Shown: piece after piece, positions 26,092-40,165 of the stretch
Numbering within the stretch: the stretch's first letter is position 1
Layout: every line of letters starts with the position of its first letter
Notes under the pieces: model-generated
Told to the model about the DNA's origin: nothing
The model's database searches: none
What the model saw: the letters and a program-made list of their open reading frames with translations, nothing else
Assembly: GCA_029961685.1 (NCBI GenBank)
Contig: JARWKL010000001.1
Coordinates: 23,572,295 to 23,636,294, forward strand
Reading direction: 5' to 3'
Length of the DNA stretch: 64,000 nucleotides
DNA from: Aristolochia californica
Taxonomy: Eukaryota; Streptophyta; Magnoliopsida; Piperales; Aristolochiaceae
Position numbers and translations under genes: made by a program

Positions 26092-27433
26092 GCATGCATA
26101 TCCATTTTTAAAGCATGTGTGGAAGAAATCCCTTTTTTATAAAATTCCATGCTGTTAGGGTTGAACTTATGGAATTTCCCAAACTTGGACAACAAAAATT
26201 TTGTGTTCATTTGTGGTGTGTGAATAAATTTTCTATACTTAAATTTGTTATTGTTTTAAATTTTTTCCATATATAAACTCTAAAATTTTCATTTTGTTGT
26301 GATCTATTTGCCTTTTTGGTTTACGTGATGAAGGGAGAGCGAAAAGTCAATGTTTTGATTTAAGAAAAAAGTGTACATCTAAAAAGGAAATGCACAATGC
26401 ACAAATGTAGAGAGAAATAATTCCAAAGAGTGTCTATAATTTTTAGGGATTGTAAGCTCTTTTTAGTTTTTATATATCAGGTTTTACAATCGTCGGGAAA
26501 AGGGGGAGGCGAGGGATTTTTAACTGAGTGTTGACTGCAATTCATAAGTCATTTCTTAGGGTAATATATCCCGTTACGCATGATAAATCACTTTAAAATC
26601 ATCTATGATCGTTAGGTCAGATTTTATTAAATGGGCAAAATAATGGCTTGTTTGACTCTGGTAATGATCCACAACAAGTTCATTTGAGAATTTATTGAGC
26701 ATTTTTTATTCTCTTTAAAAGGTTTGGATCCAAAGGTGATTTCCATCTTTAACATACTTCATGAATGCATATCCAATTTTAAAGCATGTGTGGAAGAAAT
26801 CTCTTTCTTATAAAATTCCAAGCCGTTAGGGTTGAACAAGTGAAATTTCCCAAACTTGGACAACAAAACTTTTGTGTTCATTTGTGGTGTGTGAATAAAT
26901 TTTCTTTACTTACATTTGTTATTGTTTTATATTTTTTCCATACATAAACTCTTAAATTTTCATTTTGTTGTGATCTATTTGCCTTTTTGGTTTACGGGAT
27001 GAAGGGAGAGAGAAAACTCAAAGTTTTGTTTTAAGAAACAAAAGTACATCTAAAATGGAAATGGACAATGCCCAAATGTAGAGAGAGATAATTCCAAAGA
27101 TTGTTTGTAATTTTTATGGATTGTAAGCACCTTTTAGTTTTTATATATCAGGTTTTGCAATCGTCGGGAATTGGGGGAGACGGGAGATTTTTAACTGAGT
27201 GTTGGCTCCAATCTATAAGTCATATCTTTGGGTTATATAGCCCGTTACGCATGATAAATCACTTTACAATCATCTATGATCGTTAGGTCAGCTTTTTTTA
27301 AATGGGCAAAATAATGGCTTGTATGACTTGGGTAAATATCCCACCACACGTTCACTTGAGATTTACTGAGCATTTGTTATTCTCTTTAAATGGTGTGGAT
27401 CCATAGGTGATTTGCATCTTTAACATGGTTCAA

Positions 27434-28077
27434 GCATGCATATTCATTTTTAAGGCATGTGTGGAAGAAAGCAGTTTCTTATAAAATTCCAAGCTGTTGG
27501 GGATGAACTAGTGGAATTTCCCAAACTTAGACAAAAAACATTTCTTGTCATTTATAGTCTGTGAATAAATTTCCTTTACTTACATTTGTTATTGTTATAA
27601 ATTTTTTTCCATACATCAACTCTGAAATTTACATTTTGTTGTGAAGGGAGAGCGAAAACTGAAATTTTTGATTTAAGAAAAAAGAGTACATCTAAAATGG
27701 AAATGCACTATTCACAAATGTAAAGAGAGATAATTCCAAAGAGTGACGGTAATTTTTCGGGATTGTAAGCTCTTTTTAGTTTTTATATATCAGGTTTTGT
27801 AATCGACGAGAAAAGGGGGAGGCGGGGGATTTTTGTCTAATTGTTGACTCCCAATCCATATGTCATTTCTTAGGGTAATATAGCTTGTTACGCATGATAA
27901 ATCACTATACAGTCATCTATTATTGTTAGGTCAGCTTTTTGTAAATGGGTAAAATAATGGCTTGTTGGATTCGAGTAAAAAGGCCACCGCACGTTCACTT
28001 GAGGATTTAATGAGCGTTTGTTATTCTCTTTAAAAGGTTTGGATCCATAGGTGATTTGCATCTTTAACATGGTTCAA
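27434..28077 (+). repeat. Monomer with ~29-bp deletion
   Basis: At about 27643 TTTTGTTGTG is joined to AAGGGAGAGCG. The ATCTATTTGCC and GGTTTACGGG words are lost. Both ends carry a G(A)TGA-like word, consistent with a microhomology join. Confidence 0.82.
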
Positions 28078-28716
28078 GCATGCATATCCAATTTTAAAGA
28101 ATGTGTGGAAGAATTCTCTTTCTTATAAAATTCCAAGCTGTTAGGGTTGAACTAGTGGAATTTCCCAAACATGGACAACATGAATTTTGTGTCCATTTGT
28201 GATTGTTATAAATTTTTTCCATACATAAACTCTAAAATTTTCATTTTGTTGTGATCTATTTCCCTTTTTTGTTTATGGGTTGAAGTGAGAGCGAAAACTC
28301 AAAGTTTTGACTTAAGAAGAAAGAGTACATCTAAAATGGAAATGTACAATGCATAAATGTAGAGAGAGATAATTCCAAAGATTGTAGGTAATTTTTAGGG
28401 ATTGTAACCACTTTTTAGTTTTTATATATCAGGTTTTGCAATCGTCGGGAAAAGGGGGAGGTGGGGGTTTTTTAACAGAGGGTTGTCTCCCAATCCATAA
28501 GTCATTTCTTAGGGTAATATAGCCTGTTACGCATGATAAATCACTTTACAATCATCTGTGATTGTTAGGTCAGCTTTTTTTAAATGGGCAAAATAATGTA
28601 ATTTGTGACTCGAGTAAATATCCCACTGCACGTTCACTTGAGAATTTAAGGAGCGTTTGTTCTTCTCTTTAAATGGCTTGGATCCATAGGTGATTTGCAT
28701 CTTTAAAATAATTCGT
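28078..28716 (+). repeat. Monomer with ~35-bp deletion
   Basis: At about 28200 TCCATTTGTG is joined to ATTGTTATAAATT. The missing part is bounded by CATTTGTGG and CATTTGTTATTG in intact copies, so the shared CATTTGT word is the likely site of the event. Confidence 0.83.
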
Positions 28717-31700
28717 GCATGCATATCCATTTTTAAAGCAAGTGTGGAAGAAATCTCATTTTTATAAAATTCCAAGCTTTTACGGTCGAACTAGTGGAAT
28801 TTCCAAAACTTGGACAACAAAACTTTTGTGTTCAATTGTGGGGCGTGAATAAATTTTCTTACCTAACATTTGTTTTTGTTTTAAATTTTTTCCTTACATA
28901 AACTCTAAAATTTTCATTTTTTTGTGATCTATATGCCTTTTTGGTTTACGGGATGAAGGGAGAGCGAAAACTGAAAGTTTTGATTTAATAAAAAATAGTA
29001 CATCTAAAATGGAAATGCACAATACACAAATGTAGAGAGAGATAATTCCAAAGAGTGCCTGTAATTTTTAGGGATTATAAGCTCTTTTTAGTTTTTATAT
29101 ATCAGGTTTTGCAATCGTCAAGAAATAGGGGAGGTGGGGGAATTTTAATTGGGTGTTGACTCAAAATCCATAAGTCATTTCTTAGGGTAATATAGCCCAT
29201 TACGCATGATAAATCACTTTACAATCATCTATGATTGTTAGGTTAGCTTTTTGTAAATGGGCAAAATAATGGCTTGTTTGACTCTAGTAAATATCCCACC
29301 ATACGTTCACTTGATAATTTAATGAGTGTTTGTTATTCTCTTTAAAAGGTGTGGGTCAATAGGTGATTTTCATCTTTAACATGGTTCAAGTGTGCATATC
29401 CATTTTTAACGCATGTGTAGAAGAAATCTCTTTCTTATAAAATTCAAAGATGTTAGGGTGTAGCTAGTGAAATTTCCCAAACTTCGACAAAAAAAATTAT
29501 GTGTTCATTTGTGGTGTGTGAATAAATTTTATTTACTAACATTTGTTATTGTTTAAAAAATTTTCCATACATAAACTCCAAAATTTACATTTTGTTGTGA
29601 TCTATTTGCCTCTTTGGTTTACGCGATAAGGGAGAGCGAAAACTCAAAGTTTTGATTTAAGAAAAAAGAGTAGATCTAAAATGGAAATCCACAATGCACA
29701 AATGTAGAGAGAGATAATTCCAAAGAGTATTGGTAATTTTTAGGGATTGTAAGCTCTTTTTAGTTTTTATATATCAGGTTTTGTAATCGTGGGGAAATGG
29801 GGGAGGCGGGGGATTTTTATCTGAGTGTTGACTCCCAATCTATAAGTCATTTCTTAGGGTAATATAGCCCGTTACCCATAATAAATCACTTTACAATCAT
29901 CTATCATTGTTAGGTCAGGTTTTTGTAAATGGGCAAAATATTGGCTTGTTGGACTCGAGTAAAAATACCACCACATGTTCACTGGAGAATTTAATGAGCG
30001 TTTAGTATTCTCTTTAAAAGGCTTGGACCCATAGGTGATTTGCATCTTTAACATGGTTCAAGCATGCATATCCATTTTTAAAGCATGTTTGGAAGAAATC
30101 TCTTTCTTATAAAATTTCAAGCTGTTAGGGTTAAACTAGATGAATTTCCCAAATTTGCAAAACAAAAATTTTGTGTTCATTTGTGGTGCGTGAATAAATT
30201 TTCTTTACTTACAAATATTATTGTTTTAAATTTTTTCCTTACATAAACTCTAAAATTTTCATTTGGTTGTGATCTATTTGCCTCTTTGGTTTACGGGATA
30301 AGGGAGAGCGAAAACTCAAAGTTTTGATTTAAGAAAAAAGAGTAGATCTAAAATGGAAAAGCACAATGCACAAATGTAGAGTGGGATAATTCCAAAGAGT
30401 GTCAATAATTTATAGGGATTGTAAGTTCATTTTAGTTTTTATATATAAGGTTTTGCAATTATTGGGAAAAGGGGGAGGCATGGGATTTTTAACTGAGTGT
30501 TGACTCCCAACCCATATGTCATTTCTTAGGGTAATATAGCCAGTTACGCATGATAATTCACTTTACAATCATCTATGATTGTTGGGTCAGCTTTTTTTAA
30601 ATGGGAAAATTAATGGCTTGTTTGACTCGGGTAAATATCCCACCGCACTTTCACTTGAGAATTTAATGAGCCTTTGCTATTCTATTTAAAAGGTTTGGAT
30701 GCATAGGATATTTGCTTCTTTAACATGTTTCAAGCATGCATATCGATTTTTAAACCATGTGTGGAATAAGTCTCATTCTTTTAAAATTTCATGTTGTTAT
30801 GGTTGAACTAGTGGAATTTCCCAAACTTGGACAACAAGACTTTTGTGTTCAATTGTGGTGCATGATTAAATTTTCTTTACTTACATTTGATATTGTTCTA
30901 AAATTTTTCCATACATCAACTCTAAAATTTTCATTTTGTTGTGATCTATTGGCCTTTTTGGTTTACGGGATGAAGGGAGAGCGAAAACTCAAAGTTTTTA
31001 TTTAAGAAAAAAGGGTACATCTAAAATGGAAAAGCACAATAAACAAATGTAGAGTGAGATATTTCCAAAGAGTGTCTACAATTTTTAGGGATTGTAAGTT
31101 CTTTTTACATTTTATATATCAGGTTTTGCAATCGTCGGGAAAAGGGGGTGACGGGGGATTTTTAACTGAGTGTTGACTCGCAATCAATAAGTCACTTCTT
31201 AGGGTAATATAGCCCGTTCTGCATGATAAACCACTTTACAATCATCTAAGATTGTTAGGTCAGCTTTTTGTAAATAGGCAAAATAATGTCTTGTTTGACT
31301 CGGGTAAATATCCCACCACACGTTCACTTGAGAATTTAATGTGCGTTTGTTATTCTCTTTAAAAGGTTTGGATACATAGGTGATTTACTTCTTTAACATG
31401 TTTCAAGCATGCATATCTATTTTTAAAGCATGTGTGGAAGAAATCTCATTCTTATAAAATTCCATGTTGTTTGGGTTGAACTGGTGGAATTTCTCAAATT
31501 TCGACAACAAAACTTTTGTGTTCATTTGTGGTGCGTGAATAAATTTTCTTTACTTACATTTGTTACTGTTTTAAATTTTTTCCATACATAAACTCTTGAA
31601 TTTTCATTTTGTTGTAATCTATTTGCCTTTTTGGTTTACGGGATGAAGGGAGAGTGAAAACTCAAAGTTTTGATTTAAGAAAAAAGAATACATCTAAAAT

Positions 31701-34700
31701 AGAAAAGGACAATGCAAAAATTTAGAGTGAGATAATTCCAAAGAGTTTCTGTAATTTTTACGGATTGTAAGCTCTTTTTAGTTTTTATATATCAGGTTTT
31801 GCAATCGTCGGAAAAGGGGGAGGCAGGGGATTTTTAACTGAATATTGACTCCCAATCCATAAGTCATTTATTAGGGTAATAAGGCCCATTACGCATGATA
31901 AATCACTTTACAATCTTCTATGATTGTTAGGTCAGCTTTTTGTAAATGGGCAAAATAATGGCTTCTTTGACTCGGGTAAATTTCCCACCACAAGTTCACT
32001 TGAGAATTTAATGAGCGTTTGTTATTCTCTTTAAAAGGTTTGGATCCATAGGTGATTTGGTTCTTTAATATGTTTCAAGCATGCATATCATTTTTAAGGA
32101 TGTTTGGAAGAAATCTCATTTTTATAAAATTTCATGCTGTTAGGGTTGAACAAGTGGAATTTCCCAAACTTGGACAACAAAACTTTTGTGTTCATTTGTG
32201 GTGCGTGAAATTTTTTTTTACTTACATTTGTTATTGTTCTAAATTTTTTCCGTTCATAAACTCTAAAATTTTCATTTTGTTGTGATCTATTTGCCTTTTT
32301 GGTTTACGGGATGAAGGGAGAGCGGAAACTCAATGTTTTGATTTAAGAAAAAAGATTACATCTAAAATAGAAAAGCACAATGCATAAATGTAGAGTGAGA
32401 TAATTCCAAATAGTGTTTGTAATTTTTATGGATTGTAAGCTCTTTTTAGTTTTTATATATCAGGTTATGCAATCGTCGGGAAAAGGGGGAGGCGGGGGAT
32501 TTTTAACTGAATGTTGACTCCCAATCCATAAGTCATTTCTTAGGTTAATATAGCCAGTTACACGTATAAATCACTTTACAATAATCTAAGATTCCTATGT
32601 CAGCTTTTTGTAAATCGGCAAAATAATGGGTTGTTTGACTCGAGTAAATATCCCACCGCACGTTCACTTGAGAATTTAATGTGCGTTTGTTATTCACTTT
32701 AAAAGGTTTGGATGCATAGGTGATTTTCTCCTATAACATGTTTCAAGCATGCATGTCCATTTTTAAAGCATGTGTGGAAGAAATCTCATTCTTATAAAAT
32801 TCCATGTTGTTAGGGTTGAACTACAAGAATTTTTCAAACTTGGACAACTAAACTTTTGTGTTCATTTGTGGTGCGTGAATAAATTATCTTTACTTACATT
32901 TGTTATTTTTTTAAATTTTTTCCATCCATAAACTCCAAAATTTATATTTGTTATGATCTACTTGCCTTTTTGGTTTACGGGATGAAGGCAGAGCGAAAAC
33001 TCAAAGTTTTGATTTTAGAAAAAAGAGTACATGTAAAATGGAAATCCACAATGCAAAAATGTCGAGAGAGATAATTCCAAAGAGTGTCTGTAATTTTAAG
33101 GGATTGTAAGCTCTTTTTAGTTTTAATATATTAGGTTTCGCAATTGTCGGGAAAAGGGGGAGGCGTCGGATTTTTAACCGAGTGTTGACTCCCAATCCTT
33201 AAGTCATTTCTTAGGCTAATATAGCCCGTTACGCATGAGAAATCACTTTACAATCCTCTATGATTGTTAGGTCAGCATTTCGTAAATGGGCAAAATAATA
33301 GCTTGTTTGACTCGTGTCAATATCCCACCGCACGTTCAATTGAGAATTTAATGAGCGTTTGTTATTCTCTTTAGAATGTTTTTGATCCATAGGTGATTTG
33401 CTTCTTTAACATTTTTCAAGCATGCATATCCATTTTTAAAGCATGTGTGGAAGAAATCTCTTTCTTATAAAATTCCATGCTGTTAGGTTGAACTTGTGGA
33501 ATTTCCCAAACTAGTACAACAAAAATTTTATGTTCATTTGTGGTGTGTGAATAAATTTTTTTTTCTTACATTTTTTATTTAAAATTTTTTTCCATACATA
33601 AACTCTGAAATTTTCATTTTGTTGTGATCTATTTGCCTTTTGTGTTTACGGGATGAAGGGAGAGCGAAAACTCAAAGTTTTGATTTAAGAAAAAAGAGAA
33701 CATCTAAAATGGAAATTCACATTGCACAAATGTAGAGACAGATAATTCCTAAGAGTGCCTGAAACTTTTATGGATTGTAAGCTCTTGTTAGTTTTTATAT
33801 ATCAGGTTTTGCAATCGTCAAAAAATGGGGGAGGCGGGGGATTTTTAACTGAGTGTTGACTCCCAATCCATAAGTCATTTCATAGGGTAATATAGCCCAT
33901 TACGCATGATAAATCACTTTACAATTATCTATGATTGTTTGGTCACCTTTCTTTGAATGGGCAAAATAATGGCTTGTTCGACTCGGGTAAATATCCCACC
34001 ACACATTTACTTGAGAATTTAATGAGCGTTCGTTATTCTCTTTAAAAGGCTTGTCTCCATAGGTGATTTGAATCTTTTAAATGTTTCAAGCATGCATATC
34101 CATTTTTAAAACTTGAGTGGAAGAAATATCTTTCTTATAAAATTCCAAGGTGTTAGGGTTGAACTAGTGGAATTTCCCAAACTTGAACAACAAAAATTTT
34201 GTGTTCATTTGTGGGGTGTGAATAACTTTTCTTTACTTAAATTTGTGATTTTTATAATTTTTTTCCCAGCATAAACTCTAAAATTTTTATTTTGTTGTGA
34301 TCTATTTGCCTTTTTGGTTTACGGGATGAAGGGAGACCGAAAACTCAAAGTTTTGATTTAAGAAAAAAGAGTACATCTAAAATGGAAATGGTCATTGCGC
34401 AAATGTAGAGAGAGATAATTCCAAAGAGTATCTGTAATTTTTCGGGATTGTAAGCTCTTTTTAGTTTTTATATCTCAAGTTTTTGAATCGTCAGAAAAAG
34501 GGGGAGGTGAGGGATTTTTAACTGAGTGTTGACTCCCAATCCATAAGTTATTTCTTAGTGTTATATAGCCCGTTATGTATGATAAGTCACTTTACAATCA
34601 TCTATGATTGTTAGGTCAACTTTTTGTAAATGGGCAAAATAATGGCTTGTTTGACTCAGGTAAATATTCCACCGCACGTTCACTTGAGAATTTAATGAGT

Positions 34701-35434
34701 GTTTGTTGTTCTATTTAAAAGGCTTGCATCCATAGGTGATTTGCATATTTACAATGTTTCAAGCATGCATATCCATTTTTAAAGTATGTGTGCAAGAAAT
34801 CTCTTTCGTATAAAATTCCAAGCTGTTAGTGTTGAACTAGTGGAATTTCCCAAACTTGGACAACAAAACTTTTGTGTTCATTTGTGGTGTGTGAATAAAC
34901 TTTCTTTACTTACATTTTTTATTGTTTAAAATTTTTTCCATACATGAACTCTAAAATTTTCATTTTGTTGTGATCTATTTGCCTTTTTGGTATCGGGATG
35001 AAGGGAGAGCAAAAACTCAAAGTTTTGATTTAAGAAAAAAGTGTAGATCTAAAATGGAAATGCACAATGAACAAATGTAGAGAGAGATAATTCCAAAGAG
35101 TGTCTGTAATTTTTAGGGATTGTAAGCTCTTTTTAGTTTTTATATATTAGGTTTTGCAATTGTCGGGAAAAGGGGGAAGCGGGGGATTTTTAACTGAGTG
35201 TTGACGCCTTTTCCATAAGTCATTTCTTAGGGTAAAATAGCCCATTACACATGATAAATTACTTTACAATAATATATGATTTTTAGGTCAGCTTTTTTCA
35301 AATGGGCAAAATAATGGCTTGTTTGACTCGAGTAAATATCCCACCGCACGTTCACTTGAGAATTTAATGAGCGTTTGTTATTCTCTTTGAAAGGTTTGGA
35401 TCCATAGGTGATTTTCATCTTTAACATGTTTCAA

Positions 35435-36138
35435 ACATGCATATCCATTTTTAAAGCATGTATGGAAGAAATATCTTTCTTATAAAATTCCAAGATGTTA
35501 GGGTTGAACTAGTGAAATTTTCCAAACTTGGACCACAAAACGTTTGTGTTCATTTGTGTTGTGTGAATAAATTTTTCTTACTTACTTTTTTTATTGTATT
35601 AAATTTTTCTTACTTACTTTTTTTATTGTATTAAATTTTTTCGTTCATAAACTCTTAAATTTTCATTTTGTTGTGATCTATTTGCCTTTTTGGTTAAAAG
35701 GATGAAGGGAGAGCGAAAACTCAAAGTTTTGATTTAAGAAAAAAGAGTACATCTAAAATGGAAATGCACAATGCACAAATGTAGAGAGAGATAATTCCAA
35801 AGATTGTCTATAATTTTTAGGGATTGTAAGCTCTTTTTAGTTTTTAAATTAGGGGTTTTGCAATCGTTGGGAAAAGGGCGAGGCGGGGGATTTTTAACTG
35901 AGTGTGTATTCCCAATCCATAAGTAATTTCTTAGGTTGATATAGCCCGTTACGCATGATAAATCACTTTACAATCATCTATGATTCTTAGGTCATCTTTT
36001 TGTCAATGGGCAAAATAATAGCTTGTTTGAGTAGGGTTTATATCCCACTCCACGTTCACTTGAGAATTTAATGAGTGTTTGTTGTTCTCTTTAAAAGGTT
36101 TGGAACCATAGGTGATTTACATCTTTAACATGTTTCAA
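35435..36138 (+). repeat. Long monomer (704 bp) carrying a 32-bp duplication
   Basis: This is the only copy clearly longer than normal without an added partial monomer. The 32-bp tandem duplication at 35569-35632 accounts for the whole excess. Confidence 0.9.
35569..35632 (+). repeat. 32-bp perfect tandem duplication
   Basis: The unit starts AAATTTTTCTTACTTAC and ends TTTATTGTATT. Its second copy begins at 35601 and is identical, and a third AAATTTTTT follows as in every monomer. Replication slippage in a T-rich tract is the simple explanation. Confidence 0.92.
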
Positions 36139-39100
36139 GCATGCATATCCATTTTTAAAGCATGTGTGGAAGAAATCACTTTCTTATAAACTTCATAGCT
36201 GTTTGGGTTGAACTAGTGGAATTCCCAAACTTGGACAACAAAACTTTTGTGTTCATTTGTAGTGTGTGAAAAAAATTTCTTTACTTAATTTTTTTATGTT
36301 TTTAAATTTTTTCCATACATAAACTCTAAAATTTTCATTTTGTTGTGATCTATTTACCTTTTTGGTTTACGGGATGAAGGGAGAGCGAAAACCCAAAGTT
36401 TTGATTTAAGAAAAAAGAGTACATCTAAAATGGATATGCACAATAAAAAATGGTAGAGAGTGATAATTCCAAAGAGTGTCTGTAATTTTTAGGGATTGTA
36501 AGCACTTTTTAGTTTTTATATATCAGGTTTTACAATCGTCGGGAAACGGGGGAGGTGGGGGATTTTTAACTGAGTGTTGACTCCCTATCCATAATTCATT
36601 TCTTAGGGTAATATAGCCCGTTACGTATGATAAATCATTTTACAATCATCTATGATTGTTAGGTCAGCTTTTTTAAATGGGAAAAATAATGGCTTGTTTG
36701 ACTCGGCTAAATATCCCACCGCAGGTTCACTTGATAATTTAATGAGCGTTTGTTATTCTCTTTAAAAGGTTTGGATCCATAGGTGATTTGCATCTTTAAC
36801 ATGTTTCATGCATGCATATCCATTTTTAAAGCATGTGTGGACGAAATCTCTTTCTTATAAAATTCCAAGCTGTTAGGGTTGAACTAGTGGAATTTCCAAA
36901 ACTTGGACAACAAAACTTTTGTGTTCATTTGTGGTTTGTGAATAAATTTTAATTACTGAAATTTGTTATTGTTTTAAATTTTAGCCATACATAAACTCTA
37001 AAATTTTCATTTTGCTGTGATCTATTTGCCTTTCGGGTTTAGGGGATGAAGGGAGAGCAAAAACTCAAAGTTTTGATTTAAGAAAAAAGAGTACATCTAA
37101 AATGGAAACGCACAATGCACAAATGTAGAGTGAGATAATTCCAAAGAGTGTCTATAATTTTTAGGGATTGTAAGTTTTTTTAGTTTTTATATATCAGGTT
37201 TTGCAATCGTCGGGAAAAGGGGGTGGCATGGGATTTTTAACTGAGTGATGCTCCAAATCCATGAGTCATTTCTCATAGTAATATAGCCCGTTACGCAAGA
37301 TAAATCAATTTACAATCATCTATGACTATTTGGTCATCGTTTTTTAAATGGGAAAAATAATGGCTTGTTTGACTCAAGTAAATCTCCCACCTCACGTTCA
37401 CTTGAGAATTTAATGAGCGTTTGTAACTCTCTTTAAAGGGTTTGGATCCATAGGTAATTTGCATCTTTAGCATGTTTCAAGAATGCATATCCATTTTTAA
37501 AGCATTTATGGAAGAAATCTCTTTCTCAAAAAATTCCAAGCTGTGAGGGTTGAACTAATGGAATTTTCCAAACTTGGACAAAAAAAATTTTGTGTTCATT
37601 TGTGGTGAGGGAATAAATTATTTTTACTTACATTTGTTATTGTTTTAAATTTTTTCCATAAATAAACTCTAAATTTTTCTTTTTGTTGTGATCTATTTGC
37701 CTTTTTTGTTTACGGGATGAAGGGAGAGCGAAAACCCAAAGTTTCTATTTAAGAAACAAGAGTACTTCTAAAATAGAAATGGACAATGCACAAATGTAGA
37801 GAGAGATAATTCCAAAGAGTATCTGTAATTTTTAGGGATTGTAAGCTCTTTATAGTTTTTATATAACGGGTTTTGCAACCGACGGGAAAAGGGCGAGGCG
37901 GGGGATTTTAACTGAGTGTTGACCCCCAATCCATAAGTCATTTCTTAGGGTAATATCACCCGTTACGCTTGATATATCACTTTACAATCATCTATGATTG
38001 TTAGATCAGCTTTTTGTAAATGGGCAAAATAATGGCTTGTTGGACTCGGGTAAATATCCCACCACACGTTCACTTGAGAATTTAATGAGCGTTTCTTATT
38101 CTATTTAAAAGGCTTGGATCCATAGGTGATTTGCATCTTTAATATGTTTCAACCATGTATATCCATTTTTAAAGCATGTGTGGAAGAAATCTCTTCCTTT
38201 TAAAATTCCAAGTTGTTAGGGTTGAACAAGTGGAATTACCCAAACTTGGACAAAAAAACTTTTGTGTTCATTTGTGATGTGTGAATAGATTTCCTTTACT
38301 TACATTTGTTATTGTTTTAATTTTTTTCCAAACATAAACTCTAAAATTTTCATTTTGTTGTGATCTATTTGCCTTTTTGGTTTACTGGTTGAAGGGAGAA
38401 CGAAAACTCATAGTTTTGATTTAAGAAAAAAGAGTACAACTAAAATGGAAATGCTATGTGCAAAAATGTTGAGAGAGATAATTCCATAGAGTGTCTATAA
38501 GTTTTAGGGATTGTAAGCTCTTTTTAGTTTTTATATATCAGGTTTTGCAATCGTCGGGAAAAGGGGAGGTGGTGGATTTTCAACTTAGTGTTGACTCCCA
38601 ATCCATAAGTCATTTCTTAAAGTAATATAGCCCGTTACGCATGATAAATCACTTTACAATCAACTATGATTGTTACGTCAAATTTTTGTAAATAGGCAAA
38701 ATAATGGCTTTTTTGACTCGGGTAAATGTCCCACAACACATTCAGTTGAGAATTTAACGAGCGTTTGTTATTCACTTTCAAAGGTTTGGATCCATAGGTG
38801 ATTTGCATATTTAACATGTTTCAAGCATGCAAATCCTTTTTTAAAGCATGTGTGGAAGAAATCTTTTTCTTATAAAATTCCAAGCTGTAAGGGTTGAACA
38901 AGTGGAATTTCCCAAACTTGGAAAACAAAACTTTTGTGTTCATTTGTGGTGTGTGAATAAATTTTCTTTACTTGCATTTGTTATTGTTTTAAATTATTTC
39001 CATACATAAACTTTAAAATTTTGATTTTGTTGTGATCTATTTGCCTTTTTTGGTTTACAAGATGAGGGGAGAGCGAAAACTCAAAATTTTGATTTAAGAA

Positions 39101-39907
39101 AAAAGAGTACATCTAAAATGGAATTGCACAATGCACAAATATAGTGAGAGATAATTCCGAAGAGTGTCTATAATTTTTAGGGATTGTAAGCTCTTTTTTA
39201 GTTTTTATATATTATGTTTTGCAATCGTTGGGAAAAGGAGGAGACGGGAGATTTTTAACTGAGTGTTGACTCCCAATTCTTAATCATTTATTAGGGTAAT
39301 ATAGCCCGTTACGCATCATAAATCACTTTACAATACTCTATGATTGTTAGGTCAGCTTTTTGGTAAAGGGAAAAATAATAGCTTGTTTGACTCGGGTAAA
39401 TATCCTACCACACGTTCACTAGAGAATTTAATGAGCATTTGTTATTCTCTTTAAAAGTTTGGATCCATAGGTGATTTGCATCTTTAACATGTTTCAAGCA
39501 TGCATATCCATTTTAACAGCATGTGTGGAAAATATCTCTCTCTTATAAAATTCCAAGTTGTTAGGGTTGAACTAGTGGAATTTCCCAAACTTGGACAACA
39601 AAACTTTTGTGTTCATTTTTGGTGTGTGAATAAATTTTCTTTACTTACATTTGTTATTTTTTTAAACTTTTTCCACACATAAACTCTGAAAATTCCATTT
39701 TAATGTGATCTATTTGCCTTTTTGGTTTATGCGATGAAGGGAGAGCGAAAACTCAATGTTTTGATTTAAGAAAAAAGAGTACATCTAAAATGGAAATGCT
39801 CAATGCATAAATGTAGAGAGAGATAATTCCAAACAGTGTCTGTTATTTTTAGGGATTGTAAGCTCTTTTTAGTTTCTATTTATCAGGTTTTGCAATCGTC
39901 GAGAAGA

Positions 39908-39937
39908 GGGGGTGGGGGGGGGGGGGGGGGGGGGGGG
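39908..39937 (+). repeat. Poly-G expansion (24 G)
   Basis: The normal G-rich block is replaced here by GGGGG-T followed by 24 uninterrupted G at 39914-39937, then ATTTTAAACTGAG. It is the longest homopolymer I saw. The sister copy at 42567 has 18. Length may be uncertain, as long G runs are prone to sequencing and assembly error. Confidence 0.85.
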
Positions 39938-40129
39938 ATTTTAAACTGAGTGTTCACTCCCAATCCGTAAGTCATTTCTAACAAAAATATAGCCGGTTAC
40001 CCATGATAAATCACTTTACTATCTCCTATGATTGTTTGTCAGCTTTTTGTAAATGTGCAAAATAATGGCTTGTTTGACTCAGGTAAATTTGCCACCGCAC
40101 GTTCACTTGAGAATTTAATGAGCTTTTGT

Positions 40130-40165
40130 TATTTTCTTTAAATGGTTTTAGACATGCATAACCAT
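40130..40165 (+). repeat. 34-bp deletion of the GGATCC-to-CATGTTT region
   Basis: TTTAAATGGTTTTAGACATGCATAACC lacks the GGATCCATAGGTGATTTGC and CTTTAACATG words found in other copies. Both edges contain GTTT, a likely microhomology. The same loss is present at 42790 in the second tetramer copy, so it predates that duplication. Confidence 0.82.

Larger units (their letters stand above)
25413..39781 (+). repeat. Array segment 3: diverged monomers
   Basis: Anchors lie at 25468, 26092, 26763, 27434, 28078, 28717, 29390, 30062, 30734, 31407, 32079, 32747, 33420, 34090, 34763, 35435, 36139, 36810, 37481, 38153, 38825 and 39498. Irregular spacings are 624 (from 25468), 644 (27434), 639 (28078) and 704 (35435). 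Copies at 27434, 28717 and 29390 carry the diagnostic words of the 1311-bp dimer in older form. Copies at 30734 to 32747 share GAAAT/AAGTCTCATTCTT-like and TTCCATG(C/T)TGTT words, a local variant group. No gene or inserted element is present. Confidence 0.92.

Noticed and set aside
39908..39937. Telomere-like or assembly-gap interpretation of the long G run
   Set aside because: There is no telomere unit, and the flanks continue as normal satellite on both sides. It is an expansion of the existing G block.
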